The notes under the pieces: model-generated
Database searches by the model: none
Seen by the model: the letters and a program-made list of their open reading frames with translations, nothing else
Told to the model about the DNA's origin: nothing
Shown here: positions 35,480 through 43,742 of the stretch, one piece after another
Layout: every line of letters begins with the position of its first letter
Position numbering within the stretch: position 1 is the first letter of the stretch
Translations under genes and position numbers: made by a program
Assembly (NCBI RefSeq): GCF_013664685.1
Contig: NZ_JAAKDE010000015.1
Span: forward strand, 78,033 to 142,032
Direction: 5' to 3'
Length of the DNA stretch: 64,000 nucleotides
DNA from: Capillibacterium thermochitinicola
GTDB taxonomy: Bacteria > Bacillota > UBA4882 > UBA10575

Positions 35480-37786
35480 TTATCTTGTCTTCAACGTTCT
35501 GCAGAAGTCAGGGGCCAGAGCCACCTCGTCATCATAAACCACGATCGTCAAGGGCGCCCCCGCCAGCAGTTGGACGCTCACCTGTTCCCGGTCGACGGTG
35601 ATCCGGAGTTTCCGCCCCCGGAAGGTGATTTTAAAGGAATAGCTGGTCCAAGGGCCCGGGAGATAGGGCGCCAGCGTCAGACGGTCGTTCCGGACGGCGA
35701 GGCCGGCGAAGCCTTCGACAATGGCCGTCCAGCTCCCTGCCATACTGGTCAGGTGGATGCCGTCGTCGGTATCCGCATTGTAATTATCCAGGTCCAAACG
35801 GGCGGTGCGGAGATAAAGCGCGTAGGCCTTATCTTTGTAACCGATCCGGCTGGCCACGATCGAGTGGACGCTGGGCGAGAGGGAAGATTCGTGGACGGTC
35901 CGGGGTTCGTAGAAGTCAAAGTTGCGGCGGACGGTTTCTCGGTCGAACTTCTCGGGGAAAAAGTACAGACCCTGGACTACATCGGCCTGTTTGATGAAGC
36001 ACGAGCGTAAAATCCGGTCCCACGACCAGTGTTTATTCAAAGGCAGTTCGCTCGGGGGCAGATCGGCCACCACCTGCAGCTCTTTATCCATATAGAGGTC
36101 ATTTTGTTCGAAGATGCCCAGCTCTTCAACGTAAGGATAATACATCTTTTCGGTGATGGTCCGCCACTGGTTGAGCTCTTCGGCGGTGAGCCCGGTTTTG
36201 TCGATGAAGGCGGCGTATTTTGCTTGGTTTTCAGTCTGGAGGAGGTTCAGGCTGTCGATTGTGTACGTCAGGGTCCAGGCCGCCATCAGGTTGGTGTACC
36301 AATTATTGTTGACGTTGTTTTCATATTCGTTCGGGCCGGTCACCCCCAGGATCATGTAACAGTCTTTCCGCGGATGATAGGTGACCCGGTCGGCCCAGAA
36401 CCGGCTGATCTCGACCAGGATCTCCAGGCCGTAATCCAACAGGTAACTCTGGTCGCCGGTGTAGCGGGTGTAATTGTGGATGGCATAGGCGATGGCACCG
36501 TTTCTGTGGATCTCTTCAAAGGTGATCTCCCATTCATTATGGCATTCGGTGCCGTCGATGGTGACCATGGGGTAGAGCGCGCCTTTCAACCCCAATTTGG
36601 CCGCGTTTTCCTTGGCCTTGTCCAGTTGGCGGTAGCGGAAGAAAAGGAGATTTTTGGCGATTTCCGCGTTGGTATACAGATAAAAGGGGAAGCAGAAAGC
36701 TTCCGTATCCCAGTAGACCACCCCGCCGTATTTTTCCCCGCTGAAGCCCTTTGGGCCGATGTTCAGGCGGGGATCGGAACCGGCGTAGGTAGAGAGCAAC
36801 TGGAAGATGCAATAACGGATCCCCTGTTGGGCGCGGATGTCCCCGGTAATAACCACATCGTATTCTTCCCACATGGCGTGCAGTTTGGCGCGGTGTTCTT
36901 CGTATAAAAGGTCGTAACCGTCGGCCAGGGCTTTCGCCAGCTTAGCCCGGCTGGTGGTTTCCAGGTCGGCTTTGGCAAAGTCGCGCGACGTACAGACCGC
37001 CACCAGTTTATGGAGTGTAAAGCGGGCTCCGGCCGTTACCGGTACCGAGTAACGGTAGCCGACCAGCTCCTCGGCGGAGCAGAGCTCCTTTTTGGCCGGC
37101 AGCGGTGTTTCCGGATGGCGGTTGTGCAGCGCGGTGGCCATGGCGGTGGCGACGCGAAACCCGGTCTTCTTTGTTTCCATCGTTAGCAGGGCGGTCTCCG
37201 CGGTGAGCTCCTGGTTGATTTTGGTCCAGAATTTTTCGCCGTAATTGGCGTCTTCGTTGGTTACATCCCCGTCCAGATAGGGCAGGAGGGTGATGACCCC
37301 GTTGAAATTGAGTGAATTGACCTCCACTGCGAGGCAGGCAATGTTTTTCCGGGTCATGCTTAAGAAACGGGTAAAGGTGAAGACAATCTCTTCCCCGCGC
37401 GGACCGGTCCAGACAAAGGACCGGGTCAAACGGCCGTTTTTCATATCCAGCTCCCGGCGAAAGTCCCGGAACTTGGAGGTGGCTAAATCAAGGGGGATGC
37501 CGTTAATCTCAATATCAATCCCGATCCAGTTGGTGGAGTTGATCACTTTGGCGAAATATTCGGGATAGCCGTTCTTCCACCATCCAACCTTTGTTTTGTC
37601 GGGATAATAAACACCGGCCAGGTAGATTCCAGGCAAACTGTCCCCCGTGTAACGTTCCTCAAAAAAACCCCGGAGCCCCATGTGTTCGTTTCCCAGTGTA
37701 AAGATACTTTCCGTAAAGCGGCTTTCTTCCGGGGCGAATCCTTCTTCGATGATTTTCCATTCGTCATCAATGAACCGGTGGGTCAT
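35480..37786 (-). CDS. Glycoside hydrolase family 65 disaccharide phosphorylase
   Basis: A 768-residue GH65 enzyme, which cleaves alpha-glucosides such as kojibiose, maltose, trehalose or nigerose with phosphate to give beta-glucose 1-phosphate and a sugar. Its length fits kojibiose-type phosphorylases. The N-terminal beta-sandwich is followed by the (alpha/alpha)6 barrel with GYSGEKYGGVVYWDTEAF-like signature (FSGEKYGGVVYWDTEAF), and the catalytic acid Glu in GPNEYENNVNNN (about 490). It has no signal peptide, so it is intracellular. Start ATG follows AAAGGAGGC. The LacI gene and ABC importer are divergent neighbours with shared operators. Exact substrate cannot be assigned. Confidence 0.9.
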   Translation of the reverse strand: MTHRFIDDEWKIIEEGFAPEESRFTESIFTLGNEHMGLRGFFEERYTGDSLPGIYLAGVYYPDKTKVGWWKNGYPEYFAKVINSTNWIGIDIEINGIPLDLATSKFRDFRRELDMKNGRLTRSFVWTGPRGEEIVFTFTRFLSMTRKNIACLAVEVNSLNFNGVITLLPYLDGDVTNEDANYGEKFWTKINQELTAETALLTMETKKTGFRVATAMATALHNRHPETPLPAKKELCSAEELVGYRYSVPVTAGARFTLHKLVAVCTSRDFAKADLETTSRAKLAKALADGYDLLYEEHRAKLHAMWEEYDVVITGDIRAQQGIRYCIFQLLSTYAGSDPRLNIGPKGFSGEKYGGVVYWDTEAFCFPFYLYTNAEIAKNLLFFRYRQLDKAKENAAKLGLKGALYPMVTIDGTECHNEWEITFEEIHRNGAIAYAIHNYTRYTGDQSYLLDYGLEILVEISRFWADRVTYHPRKDCYMILGVTGPNEYENNVNNNWYTNLMAAWTLTYTIDSLNLLQTENQAKYAAFIDKTGLTAEELNQWRTITEKMYYPYVEELGIFEQNDLYMDKELQVVADLPPSELPLNKHWSWDRILRSCFIKQADVVQGLYFFPEKFDRETVRRNFDFYEPRTVHESSLSPSVHSIVASRIGYKDKAYALYLRTARLDLDNYNADTDDGIHLTSMAGSWTAIVEGFAGLAVRNDRLTLAPYLPGPWTSYSFKITFRGRKLRITVDREQVSVQLLAGAPLTIVVYDDEVALAPDFCRTLKTR

Positions 37787-37893
37787 ACTTTTGCCTCCTT
37801 TGCTTGTGGTACTTGGCCAACCGTGGTTATAGGACGTTCTTTGTAATAATAAAAGACAGGTTTAGGGCAGGATACTGTTCCAGATTTGATTCA

Positions 37894-37922
37894 ATTATAA
37901 ATAAAGGGCTGGTGGGTGTCAA
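37894..37922 (-). promoter_or_regulatory. Promoter of the GH65 gene
   Basis: Minus-strand TTGACA (37917-37922), 17-base spacer, TATAAT (37894-37899): a perfect housekeeping promoter. A LacI-type operator at 37924-37933 abuts the -35 box. Confidence 0.9.
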
Positions 37923-37923
37923 T

Positions 37924-37933
37924 CAAACGTTTG
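37924..37933. promoter_or_regulatory. LacI-family operator 1
   Basis: Perfect palindrome CAAACGTTTG, directly upstream of the GH65 -35 box. Matches the core of the two other operators of this locus. Confidence 0.75.
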
Positions 37934-38073
37934 CGTAATCAATAGATTACAATGGTTTCCGGGGCTTACGTTCAACGGTTGGCCGGTGGCGCGGCGCACA
38001 GCTTGCGGCTGGGTTTATTTTTCATCGGAAACAAGCAGGGATCAAGGGTGGAAAGCCGAAAAAAGTTTTAGTA

Positions 38074-38088
38074 ATGCAAACGTTGCAT
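38074..38088. promoter_or_regulatory. LacI-family operator 2
   Basis: ATGCAA-ACG-TTGCAT, with perfect six-base arms. It is positioned to block transcription into the regulator itself, suggesting autorepression. Confidence 0.75.
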
Positions 38089-38117
38089 AGAATGTTGACG
38101 AAAAGGATGGGATTGAA

Positions 38118-39137
38118 GTGGTTACGATTAAGGATGTTGCCCGGGTGGCGAAGGTATCGCCGTCAACCGTTTCCCGGGTGATTTCGGATCATAAAAGTAT
38201 CAGTGAGTCCACCAAAGAACGGGTGCGCCTGGCTATGCAGGAGTTGGGGTACCATCCGAATTATATTGCCCGGAGTTTGATTAAGTGCTCCAGCCATGCT
38301 TTGGGCCTCATTCTTTCCCGCTCCACGGAGAGCGCCTTTTCCAATCCTTTTTTCTCCGAGATCCTGCGCGGAATCGGTAAAGTGGCGCAAAAACACCAGT
38401 ATACTTTGGCTTTGGCCACGGCGGAGAACTATAAAGACGAGGCCAAACAAGGCTTGCAAATGGTGATGGAGCGACGGGTTGACGGCCTGATTCTTTTAGC
38501 CCCCCGGGTCAATGACGATTTGATCCGGGAACTTTCCCGGAATAACTACCCGTTTGTGGTGGTTGGCCGGGTGAATGGTATGCAACATCACTATGCGGTG
38601 AACAATGACAACATTCAGGCCGCCTATACCGCGGTCCGGCACCTTCTTAACCTGGGGCACCGCCGAATTGCTTTTTTAAACGGCCCGTCTGAATATACCT
38701 TTTGTCAGGACCGGTATCAGGGATACTGTATGGCCTTGCAGGAATTCGGGGTCGCTGTCGATCCGCGTTATGTCCGCAATCTGGAGAACCACCATGAGGA
38801 CGATTACCGAATGGGGAAGGAGCTCTTAAAGCAAAAGCCGCGCCCGACCGCCTTTTTCCTCACGGATGATCTGATGGCGATCGGGGTCTATCGCGCGGTT
38901 AAAGAGGAGAACTTGCGTATTCCCCAGGATGTGGCGGTGGTTGGTTTCAATGACGACGCCTTTGCGAACCTGCTGGATCCGCCGTTGACCACGGTGCAAA
39001 TTCCCATTTATGAGATGGGAAAAACTGCCGCCGAGATGATGATCGCCGTTTTGCATGGGAAGGAAGTGACCCCGCCCCAGAAAATCCTCTCTTCCGAACT
39101 GATCATCCGGGAATCCTGTGGGGCAAAAGCGCGTTAA
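38118..39137 (+). CDS. LacI-family transcriptional regulator
   Basis: A 339-residue repressor. The N-terminal helix-turn-helix reads VTIKDVARVAKVSPSTVSRVI (residues 2-22), with the hinge near 50-60, followed by a periplasmic-binding-protein-like effector domain with the typical VVVGRVNG and AVVGFNDDAFANLLDPPLTTV segments. The GTG start is preceded by AAAAGGATGGG. It sits between the phosphorylase and the importer and three CAAACGTT sites flank these promoters, so it very probably controls them. The inducer is probably the imported saccharide. Confidence 0.92.
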   Translation: MVTIKDVARVAKVSPSTVSRVISDHKSISESTKERVRLAMQELGYHPNYIARSLIKCSSHALGLILSRSTESAFSNPFFSEILRGIGKVAQKHQYTLALATAENYKDEAKQGLQMVMERRVDGLILLAPRVNDDLIRELSRNNYPFVVVGRVNGMQHHYAVNNDNIQAAYTAVRHLLNLGHRRIAFLNGPSEYTFCQDRYQGYCMALQEFGVAVDPRYVRNLENHHEDDYRMGKELLKQKPRPTAFFLTDDLMAIGVYRAVKEENLRIPQDVAVVGFNDDAFANLLDPPLTTVQIPIYEMGKTAAEMMIAVLHGKEVTPPQKILSSELIIRESCGAKAR

Positions 39138-39274
39138 GCTGTGGAGGGCGGGAACGGCCGGCCTCTGAGAAAATGAAGAAAAACCGCAGTTAGAACCAGA
39201 TAAAAATAAATCAAAGAAAAATTACCGGAAACGGAAGGATTCTATGATTTGGCAAAGAATAAATTAAACTTGTT

Positions 39275-39291
39275 AATGCAAACGTTAGCGT
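39275..39291. promoter_or_regulatory. LacI-family operator 3
   Basis: AATGCAAACGTTAGCGT, matching operator 2 in its left arm and centre and less well in the right. It sits about 115 bases before the binding-protein start, between a possible TTGTTA and TAAAAC. Confidence 0.65.
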
Positions 39292-39404
39292 AAAACGAGG
39301 TTAAAATTGCGGAAGTTCTTGGCTTTTTAGACACCAAGGAGGTGGTGTGGGAGTTTACATCGGGCTAAACCCAGATCACAAAATAATCAGTAGGAGGTTA
39401 GAAA

Positions 39405-40661
39405 ATGAAAACGTTGTTTGGTAAGGTTTTGTTGGGTAGTCTGCTTGTTTTGATGTTAATCGCTGGGGCCGTTCCGCTTTTTGCGGCGCAAAAAACCGAA
39501 ATCGAACTCTACTATTACAAGCAAGAGATCGTAAGACAGATGAAGGACATGGCCGCGGCCTTCTCCAAGAAGTACCCGGATATCTCCATTAAACTGACGA
39601 TGATTCCCAATGACAACATGGTGACCCTAAAGGCCAGGATGGCCAGTGGGGATGCTCCGGCCATTATTCAGCTCCAATCCTATGCGGCCGTCTATGAGTT
39701 TGCCGCCGCGGGCTGGTTGGCGGATCTGACCGATGAACCGGTGATGGCCAAAGTGGCGGATGGGGCGAAAAATGCGGTTACATACAACGGCCGGATTTAC
39801 GCTTTGCCCATGGACTTGGCCGGTATTGGGATTATTTATAACAAGGATATCTTCGATAAATACGGTTTAAAACCGCCGACCACCTTTAACGAGTTACAAC
39901 AGGTTTGTAATACGCTCAAACGCAATGGTGTGGTACCGTTTTCCGCTCTGTTGAAGGCCAACTGGTCGATGGGGCATATTATTTCCATGCTCCATACCAC
40001 CTTGGCCGGCGACAAGTTGATGCCTTGGATGGAAAAGATGAACCAAGGCAAAGCCTCCTTTGCCGATCCAATTGATACCAGACAGCTGTTCAGACTGCTC
40101 GATTTCTATAAAGCTAACCTCCATCCGAATGCAGCCGAAATGGATCAGGCGGAGCAACACGCTGCTTTTGCCGCCGGTGAAGCGGCGATGATGGTCCAAG
40201 GTTTGTGGGCTTACCAGGCTTGCCTGCAGATCAATCCGAACCTGAATTGCGGCTTTATCCCCTTCCCGGTCAGCAATAATCCGGCGGACAACAAACTCTT
40301 TGCCGACGTGGACTCGACCTTTGCGATCGCCGCGACGGCCAGTCCGGCGGAGATGAGAGCGGCCAAACTCTTCTTGGATTGGCTGTCCACTCCGGAAGCC
40401 ATCAAGATGTGGGTGGAAGACTGCAAGCTAGTTCCCACCTTCAAAGGCGCGGACGTTTCAAAGATGGAACCCCCGTTCCAAGATCTCGTTCGGTACATGA
40501 ACGAAGGCAAAACCAATCCTTGGGCCTTCTCCATGTATCCGGTGGCGGTCTTCGAGGATGCTTGCAAGACCGGTGCACAGGAATATATGCTCGGGTTGCG
40601 TGATGCCAACAGTGTGATTGAGTTTATCGACCAAACCTGGAAACGGGAGATCAGCAAATAA
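39405..40661 (+). CDS. Sugar ABC transporter substrate-binding protein
   Basis: A 418-residue extracellular solute-binding protein family 1 member (maltose/saccharide type). A cleavable signal peptide covers about residues 1-27 (ending LFA-AQ); there is no lipobox Cys, which is unusual for a Gram-positive binding protein but not for didermic Bacillota. The pattern AGIGIIYNKDIFDKYGLKPP and the C-terminal helical segment are family features. RBS AGGAGGT. First gene of the importer; a hairpin follows it. Confidence 0.9.
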   Translation: MKTLFGKVLLGSLLVLMLIAGAVPLFAAQKTEIELYYYKQEIVRQMKDMAAAFSKKYPDISIKLTMIPNDNMVTLKARMASGDAPAIIQLQSYAAVYEFAAAGWLADLTDEPVMAKVADGAKNAVTYNGRIYALPMDLAGIGIIYNKDIFDKYGLKPPTTFNELQQVCNTLKRNGVVPFSALLKANWSMGHIISMLHTTLAGDKLMPWMEKMNQGKASFADPIDTRQLFRLLDFYKANLHPNAAEMDQAEQHAAFAAGEAAMMVQGLWAYQACLQINPNLNCGFIPFPVSNNPADNKLFADVDSTFAIAATASPAEMRAAKLFLDWLSTPEAIKMWVEDCKLVPTFKGADVSKMEPPFQDLVRYMNEGKTNPWAFSMYPVAVFEDACKTGAQEYMLGLRDANSVIEFIDQTWKREISK

Positions 40662-40679
40662 AAGAGTCAGCGCGAAAGG

Positions 40680-40715
40680 AAAAAGGGAAGTAGAAAATTT
40701 TTCTCTTCCCTTTTT
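40680..40715 (+). terminator. Hairpin between the binding protein and permease genes
   Basis: Arms AAAAAGGGAAG and CTTCCCTTTTT with a T-rich tail. Placed after the binding-protein gene, it probably attenuates transcription so that more binding protein than permease is made. Confidence 0.7.
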
Positions 40716-40755
40716 CTACCATTTGTGCTTTTGCCGGAAAAGGGGGAGAGAAAAG

Positions 40756-42102
40756 ATGGTTGCTTCCAAGAGGAGTAAGGTCTTCTACTTCTGTCTGTTT
40801 CTGTTACCAGCTTTAGCATTATATGCTACCTTTTTCATCTTTCCTCTAATCCAGGGCGTAACCTATTCCTTTACCGATTGGAACGGGATCGTTCCGGAGA
40901 TTCCTCTGAGCATGAAAAAAGGCGAGTTTGAACAAGAAGTTCTGGCCTTGCTGAAAAGTGAAAAGGAACTGGCGAACATCCAGAAGTATTACCGGCTGGA
41001 TGCCACCGGCCAGTTTTATCAGCTGCAAAACTGGATTGAAGCGGATACCCCGGGGGAAGGAACTGTTACCAGACAATTGACGGACCAAGAACGGAAAGAG
41101 ATTAAAAGGATCCTGAAGAAGGTAGGGATTACTCCGATCAAATTCATTGGCTTGGAAAACTTCAGGGAGATGCTGAAGGACCGGCGGTTTTTACCGCAGC
41201 GGATGAAGCGGTACCTGTTTAGTGAGTTTGACGATCTGCCGTTAACTTTTAAAGCAAAGGACTTCCAACGGAAAGTGCTGGACCATATCGATGATGAAGA
41301 AGACAAGGCTTTTCTCTTGTCCCTTTATCCATATAACCAGAAAGAAAAGGTCCATGAATTGACTACGGAGGAGATGAGTTGGGAAACGGAGGATCGTCTC
41401 CGTCTGTTGTTGAGTGATTATTATTATGATTACCGATGGGAACGGGGCGTTATCGGCTTTACCTTATTTTTCACCTTTTATAATGTGATCGGTGCAAATC
41501 TCTTGGCCTTGATCTTGGCCTTAATCCTCGACAGTAAACTGCGGTTCCGCAATGTGCTCAGGTCCATGTTCTTTTTACCCAACGTTATCAGTCTGATCAT
41601 TGTCGCCTATGTTTGGTCGTTCATGTTTAGGTTAATCTTCCCGGTCCTGACCGGGATCGCGGTTTGGTTGGGCAGTCCCGATCTGGCCCCCTATGCCACG
41701 CTGATGGTCGCGGTCTGGCAAGGATGCGGTTATTTGATGGTGATTTATCTGGCCGGCCTCCAGACAATCCCGGGAGAACTCACGGAGGCGGCGGAGGTTG
41801 ACGGGGCCAATTGGTTCCAACGTTTACTGCACGTTCGCTTTCCTATGCTGATGCCGGCTTTTACCATTTGCTTTTTCTACAGTCTGGCCAACTCCCTAAA
41901 GACCTTTGATATCTTGTGGGCCCTGAACCAGGGCGGACCGGGTTACGCCACCACTTCGATCGTGATTGACATTTACAAAACGGCTTTTATGCAAAACCGG
42001 TATGGCTATGCCACGGCGAAAGCCATTCTCCTTTGCGTGATCATCATTATTCTGACCAGTATCCAGTTGTCCCTGATGAAAAAACGGGAGGTGGAATTAT
42101 GA
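40756..42102 (+). CDS. Sugar ABC transporter permease, MalF-like, with enlarged extracytoplasmic region
   Basis: A 448-residue permease. TM1 is at about 10-30 and the main membrane block starts near 231. It carries the EAA loop with EAAEVDGANWFQR (about 380). The usual roughly 50 residues between the DWNG segment (41-44) and TM2 are expanded to about 190, by inserts at about 48-125 and 150-228 on either side of the conserved FIGLENFREML. The family in Gram-positives normally has about 290-300 residues. I chose ATG 40756 after GGGGGAGAG; the longer ORF from 40618 overlaps the hairpin. Stop overlaps the next gene. Confidence 0.9.
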   Translation: MVASKRSKVFYFCLFLLPALALYATFFIFPLIQGVTYSFTDWNGIVPEIPLSMKKGEFEQEVLALLKSEKELANIQKYYRLDATGQFYQLQNWIEADTPGEGTVTRQLTDQERKEIKRILKKVGITPIKFIGLENFREMLKDRRFLPQRMKRYLFSEFDDLPLTFKAKDFQRKVLDHIDDEEDKAFLLSLYPYNQKEKVHELTTEEMSWETEDRLRLLLSDYYYDYRWERGVIGFTLFFTFYNVIGANLLALILALILDSKLRFRNVLRSMFFLPNVISLIIVAYVWSFMFRLIFPVLTGIAVWLGSPDLAPYATLMVAVWQGCGYLMVIYLAGLQTIPGELTEAAEVDGANWFQRLLHVRFPMLMPAFTICFFYSLANSLKTFDILWALNQGGPGYATTSIVIDIYKTAFMQNRYGYATAKAILLCVIIIILTSIQLSLMKKREVEL

Positions 42103-42986
42103 TGGCGAAGCTGCCAACGGCGAAGCAGCCGATGATGGAAGAGTTAATGCGTCTGGAAAAAAAAGATACTGACTATAAGAAGTTAGGCTGGATCGTTTTG
42201 GAGATCGTGATGTTCCTGGCGGCTTTCGCCTTTTTGTTCCCAGTGTTCTTGACGCTGATCAACTCCTTTAAAAGCGACGCCGAGATCGCCTTGAATCCGC
42301 TGGCCATGCCAAAACATTTTGGTCTTGACAATTACGTTCAGGCCTGGAAAGAGATTAACTTTCCGGTGGTCATCGGGAATACTTTTGTGATTACGGCATT
42401 GAGTACGATCGGGATCATCTTGGTCAGCTCAATGGCCGCGTACATTCTGGTCCGGACCCGCAGCAAGCTTAGCTGGGCGCTGTATTTCCTGTTTGTCTTC
42501 AATATGGTGGTCCCCTTCCAAACCGTCATGATTCCGCTCAATGTAACCGCGACCAAACTGAACTTAAAGAATGTTTTGGGGATTATCCCGATTTACATCG
42601 GGCTTGGTTGTCCGTTGGCGGTCTTTATGTACCATGGGTTTATTAAGACAATTCCGGTGCAAATCGAGGAATCGGCGGCGATTGACGGGGCGTCGGTGAT
42701 CACCATCTTCTTCCGGCTGGTCTTTCCGCTTTTGGGGCCGATCCACGCCACCATTGCCATCCTTGATGTGCTCTGGATCTGGAACGACTTTCTCTTACCC
42801 CTCATTATTCTCCCGAGCCGCTCCACCTTGCAGTTGGCGCAACACATTTTCTTCGGGATGTACCGGAAGGAGATGGCCCTGGCCATGGCCTCTTTGGTCC
42901 TGTCGGCTTCGCCGATTGTCGTCTTCTATCTGGCCTTGCAGAAGTACATCATTAAAGGGGTGGCGGCTGGCGCCATTAAGGGATAA
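42099..42986 (+). CDS. Sugar ABC transporter permease, MalG-like
   Basis: A 295-residue permease with six helices and the EAA loop as EESAAIDGASVITIFFRLVFP. It forms the translocation channel with the preceding MalF-like protein. ATG 42099 overlaps the previous stop (ATGA), with GGGAGGTGG upstream; the next codon is also ATG. No ATP-binding subunit is encoded in the locus, as is common for this family, where a shared MsmK/MalK-type ATPase elsewhere serves several importers. Confidence 0.92.
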   Translation: MMAKLPTAKQPMMEELMRLEKKDTDYKKLGWIVLEIVMFLAAFAFLFPVFLTLINSFKSDAEIALNPLAMPKHFGLDNYVQAWKEINFPVVIGNTFVITALSTIGIILVSSMAAYILVRTRSKLSWALYFLFVFNMVVPFQTVMIPLNVTATKLNLKNVLGIIPIYIGLGCPLAVFMYHGFIKTIPVQIEESAAIDGASVITIFFRLVFPLLGPIHATIAILDVLWIWNDFLLPLIILPSRSTLQLAQHIFFGMYRKEMALAMASLVLSASPIVVFYLALQKYIIKGVAAGAIKG

Positions 42987-42989
42987 ATA

Positions 42990-43038
42990 AAAAAAACGGT
43001 GGACGACGGACTGGAAGACGCTCCAGTCAACCGTTTTT
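42990..43038 (+). terminator. Terminator of the importer operon
   Basis: Outer arms AAAACGGT and ACCGTTTTT with an inner hairpin GACTGGA/TCCAGTC, ending in a T5. It abuts the dnaE remnant. Confidence 0.85.
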
Positions 43039-43039
43039 G

Positions 43040-43142
43040 GGCGCCATCGAAGTACTGGTTTTTCCGCAGCTTTACGAAAAAAATGTGCAGGAAACCGCCA
43101 ACGACCGGGTCGTTTTGGTCAAAGGAGGCATTGAAGGTGACG
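43040..43142 (+). pseudogene. Degenerate copy of the 3' end of dnaE (right direct repeat)
   Basis: Bases 43040-43140 match dnaE 35113-35213 in the same orientation with about six mismatches. The reading frame survives (IEVLVFPQLYEKN followed by V/A, T/A and G/R changes) but the 5' part of dnaE is absent and the frame then runs into unrelated sequence. It is a remnant, not a functional gene. A similar terminator follows at 43463, as after true dnaE. Confidence 0.9.
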
Positions 43143-43742
43143 GGAAGGAGGGACATAAAACAAAGGGTATTACATTATGTCACAACACCGGGAATAAACT
43201 TTATTTCAGGTATTATCTTTTAGTTTACAATCCCGCTTTTAGCTGCTAATATGAGTATGTAATACCGCTCTGTTCTCAAGCAACGCGGCATAGGTCGAAA
43301 AAAAGGGAAAGTAATGGTCCTTTTACAGTCGTACCAGGGAATAAACAAAAAATTATTGTTTGGTCATTGCAACGTCTTTTCTACCCAATGAAGTAAGTAA
43401 CGCGGCAATAATCCAAGTAAAGATGCTCTTTCCTTCGCAGCTAAGCAGAGCAGTATACAAAGAGACCGGGGAAACATGAAAACCCGGTCTTTTTTTGTAT
43501 AAACGAAAGAAGATCGAAAGGTTAAGTTACCTTGTATTTAATAAAAGAAAAAATTTTCGTTACAAAAAGAAGGAATGGAAAGGTTGGGGAGGAATATAAT
43601 TTATAGTTTCTTTCAATTGGTTTCAGTTTGTTTGTTATTTTGAAACCATCAAAATATAAATTTGAAAGGAGGGGATGCCAGGGAATAAATGGGATCGTTT
43701 ACCTTTCCGGGGAAAAAAATAAAAAGTCAGGAGGGTTTTTGA
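43143..43742 (+). other. Non-coding region between the dnaE remnant and mglB
   Basis: About 600 bases. 43143-43462 looks like non-coding debris with no recognisable gene. 43463-43496 is a terminator (arms AGACCGGG and CCCGGTCT, then T-run), a twin of the one after dnaE. A TATAAT-like box is at about 43594 and an inverted repeat TGGTTTCA/TGAAACCA at 43618-43625 and 43641-43648 lies about 100 bases before mglB and may be an operator. A GGAGGG ribosome site precedes mglB. Confidence 0.6.

Larger units (their letters stand above)
37787..38117. other. Divergent intergenic region between the GH65 gene and lacI-type regulator
   Basis: A 331-base region. It carries the GH65 promoter and operator 1 in its left part and operator 2 at 38074-38088, 30 bases before the regulator start. 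No gene or hairpin is evident elsewhere in it. Confidence 0.7.

Noticed and set aside
36029..36907. A 292-codon open frame opposite the GH65 gene
   Set aside because: No ribosome site, no recognisable motifs, and the opposite strand encodes an intact phosphorylase.
40618..40755. Upstream extension of the MalF-like permease
   Set aside because: The extra residues translate the hairpin; the ATG at 40756 has the ribosome site and begins the conserved TM1 region.
43037..43249. A 70-codon ORF as a new small gene
   Set aside because: Its first third is the dnaE 3' end copied in frame; the remainder is unrelated sequence after the repeat.
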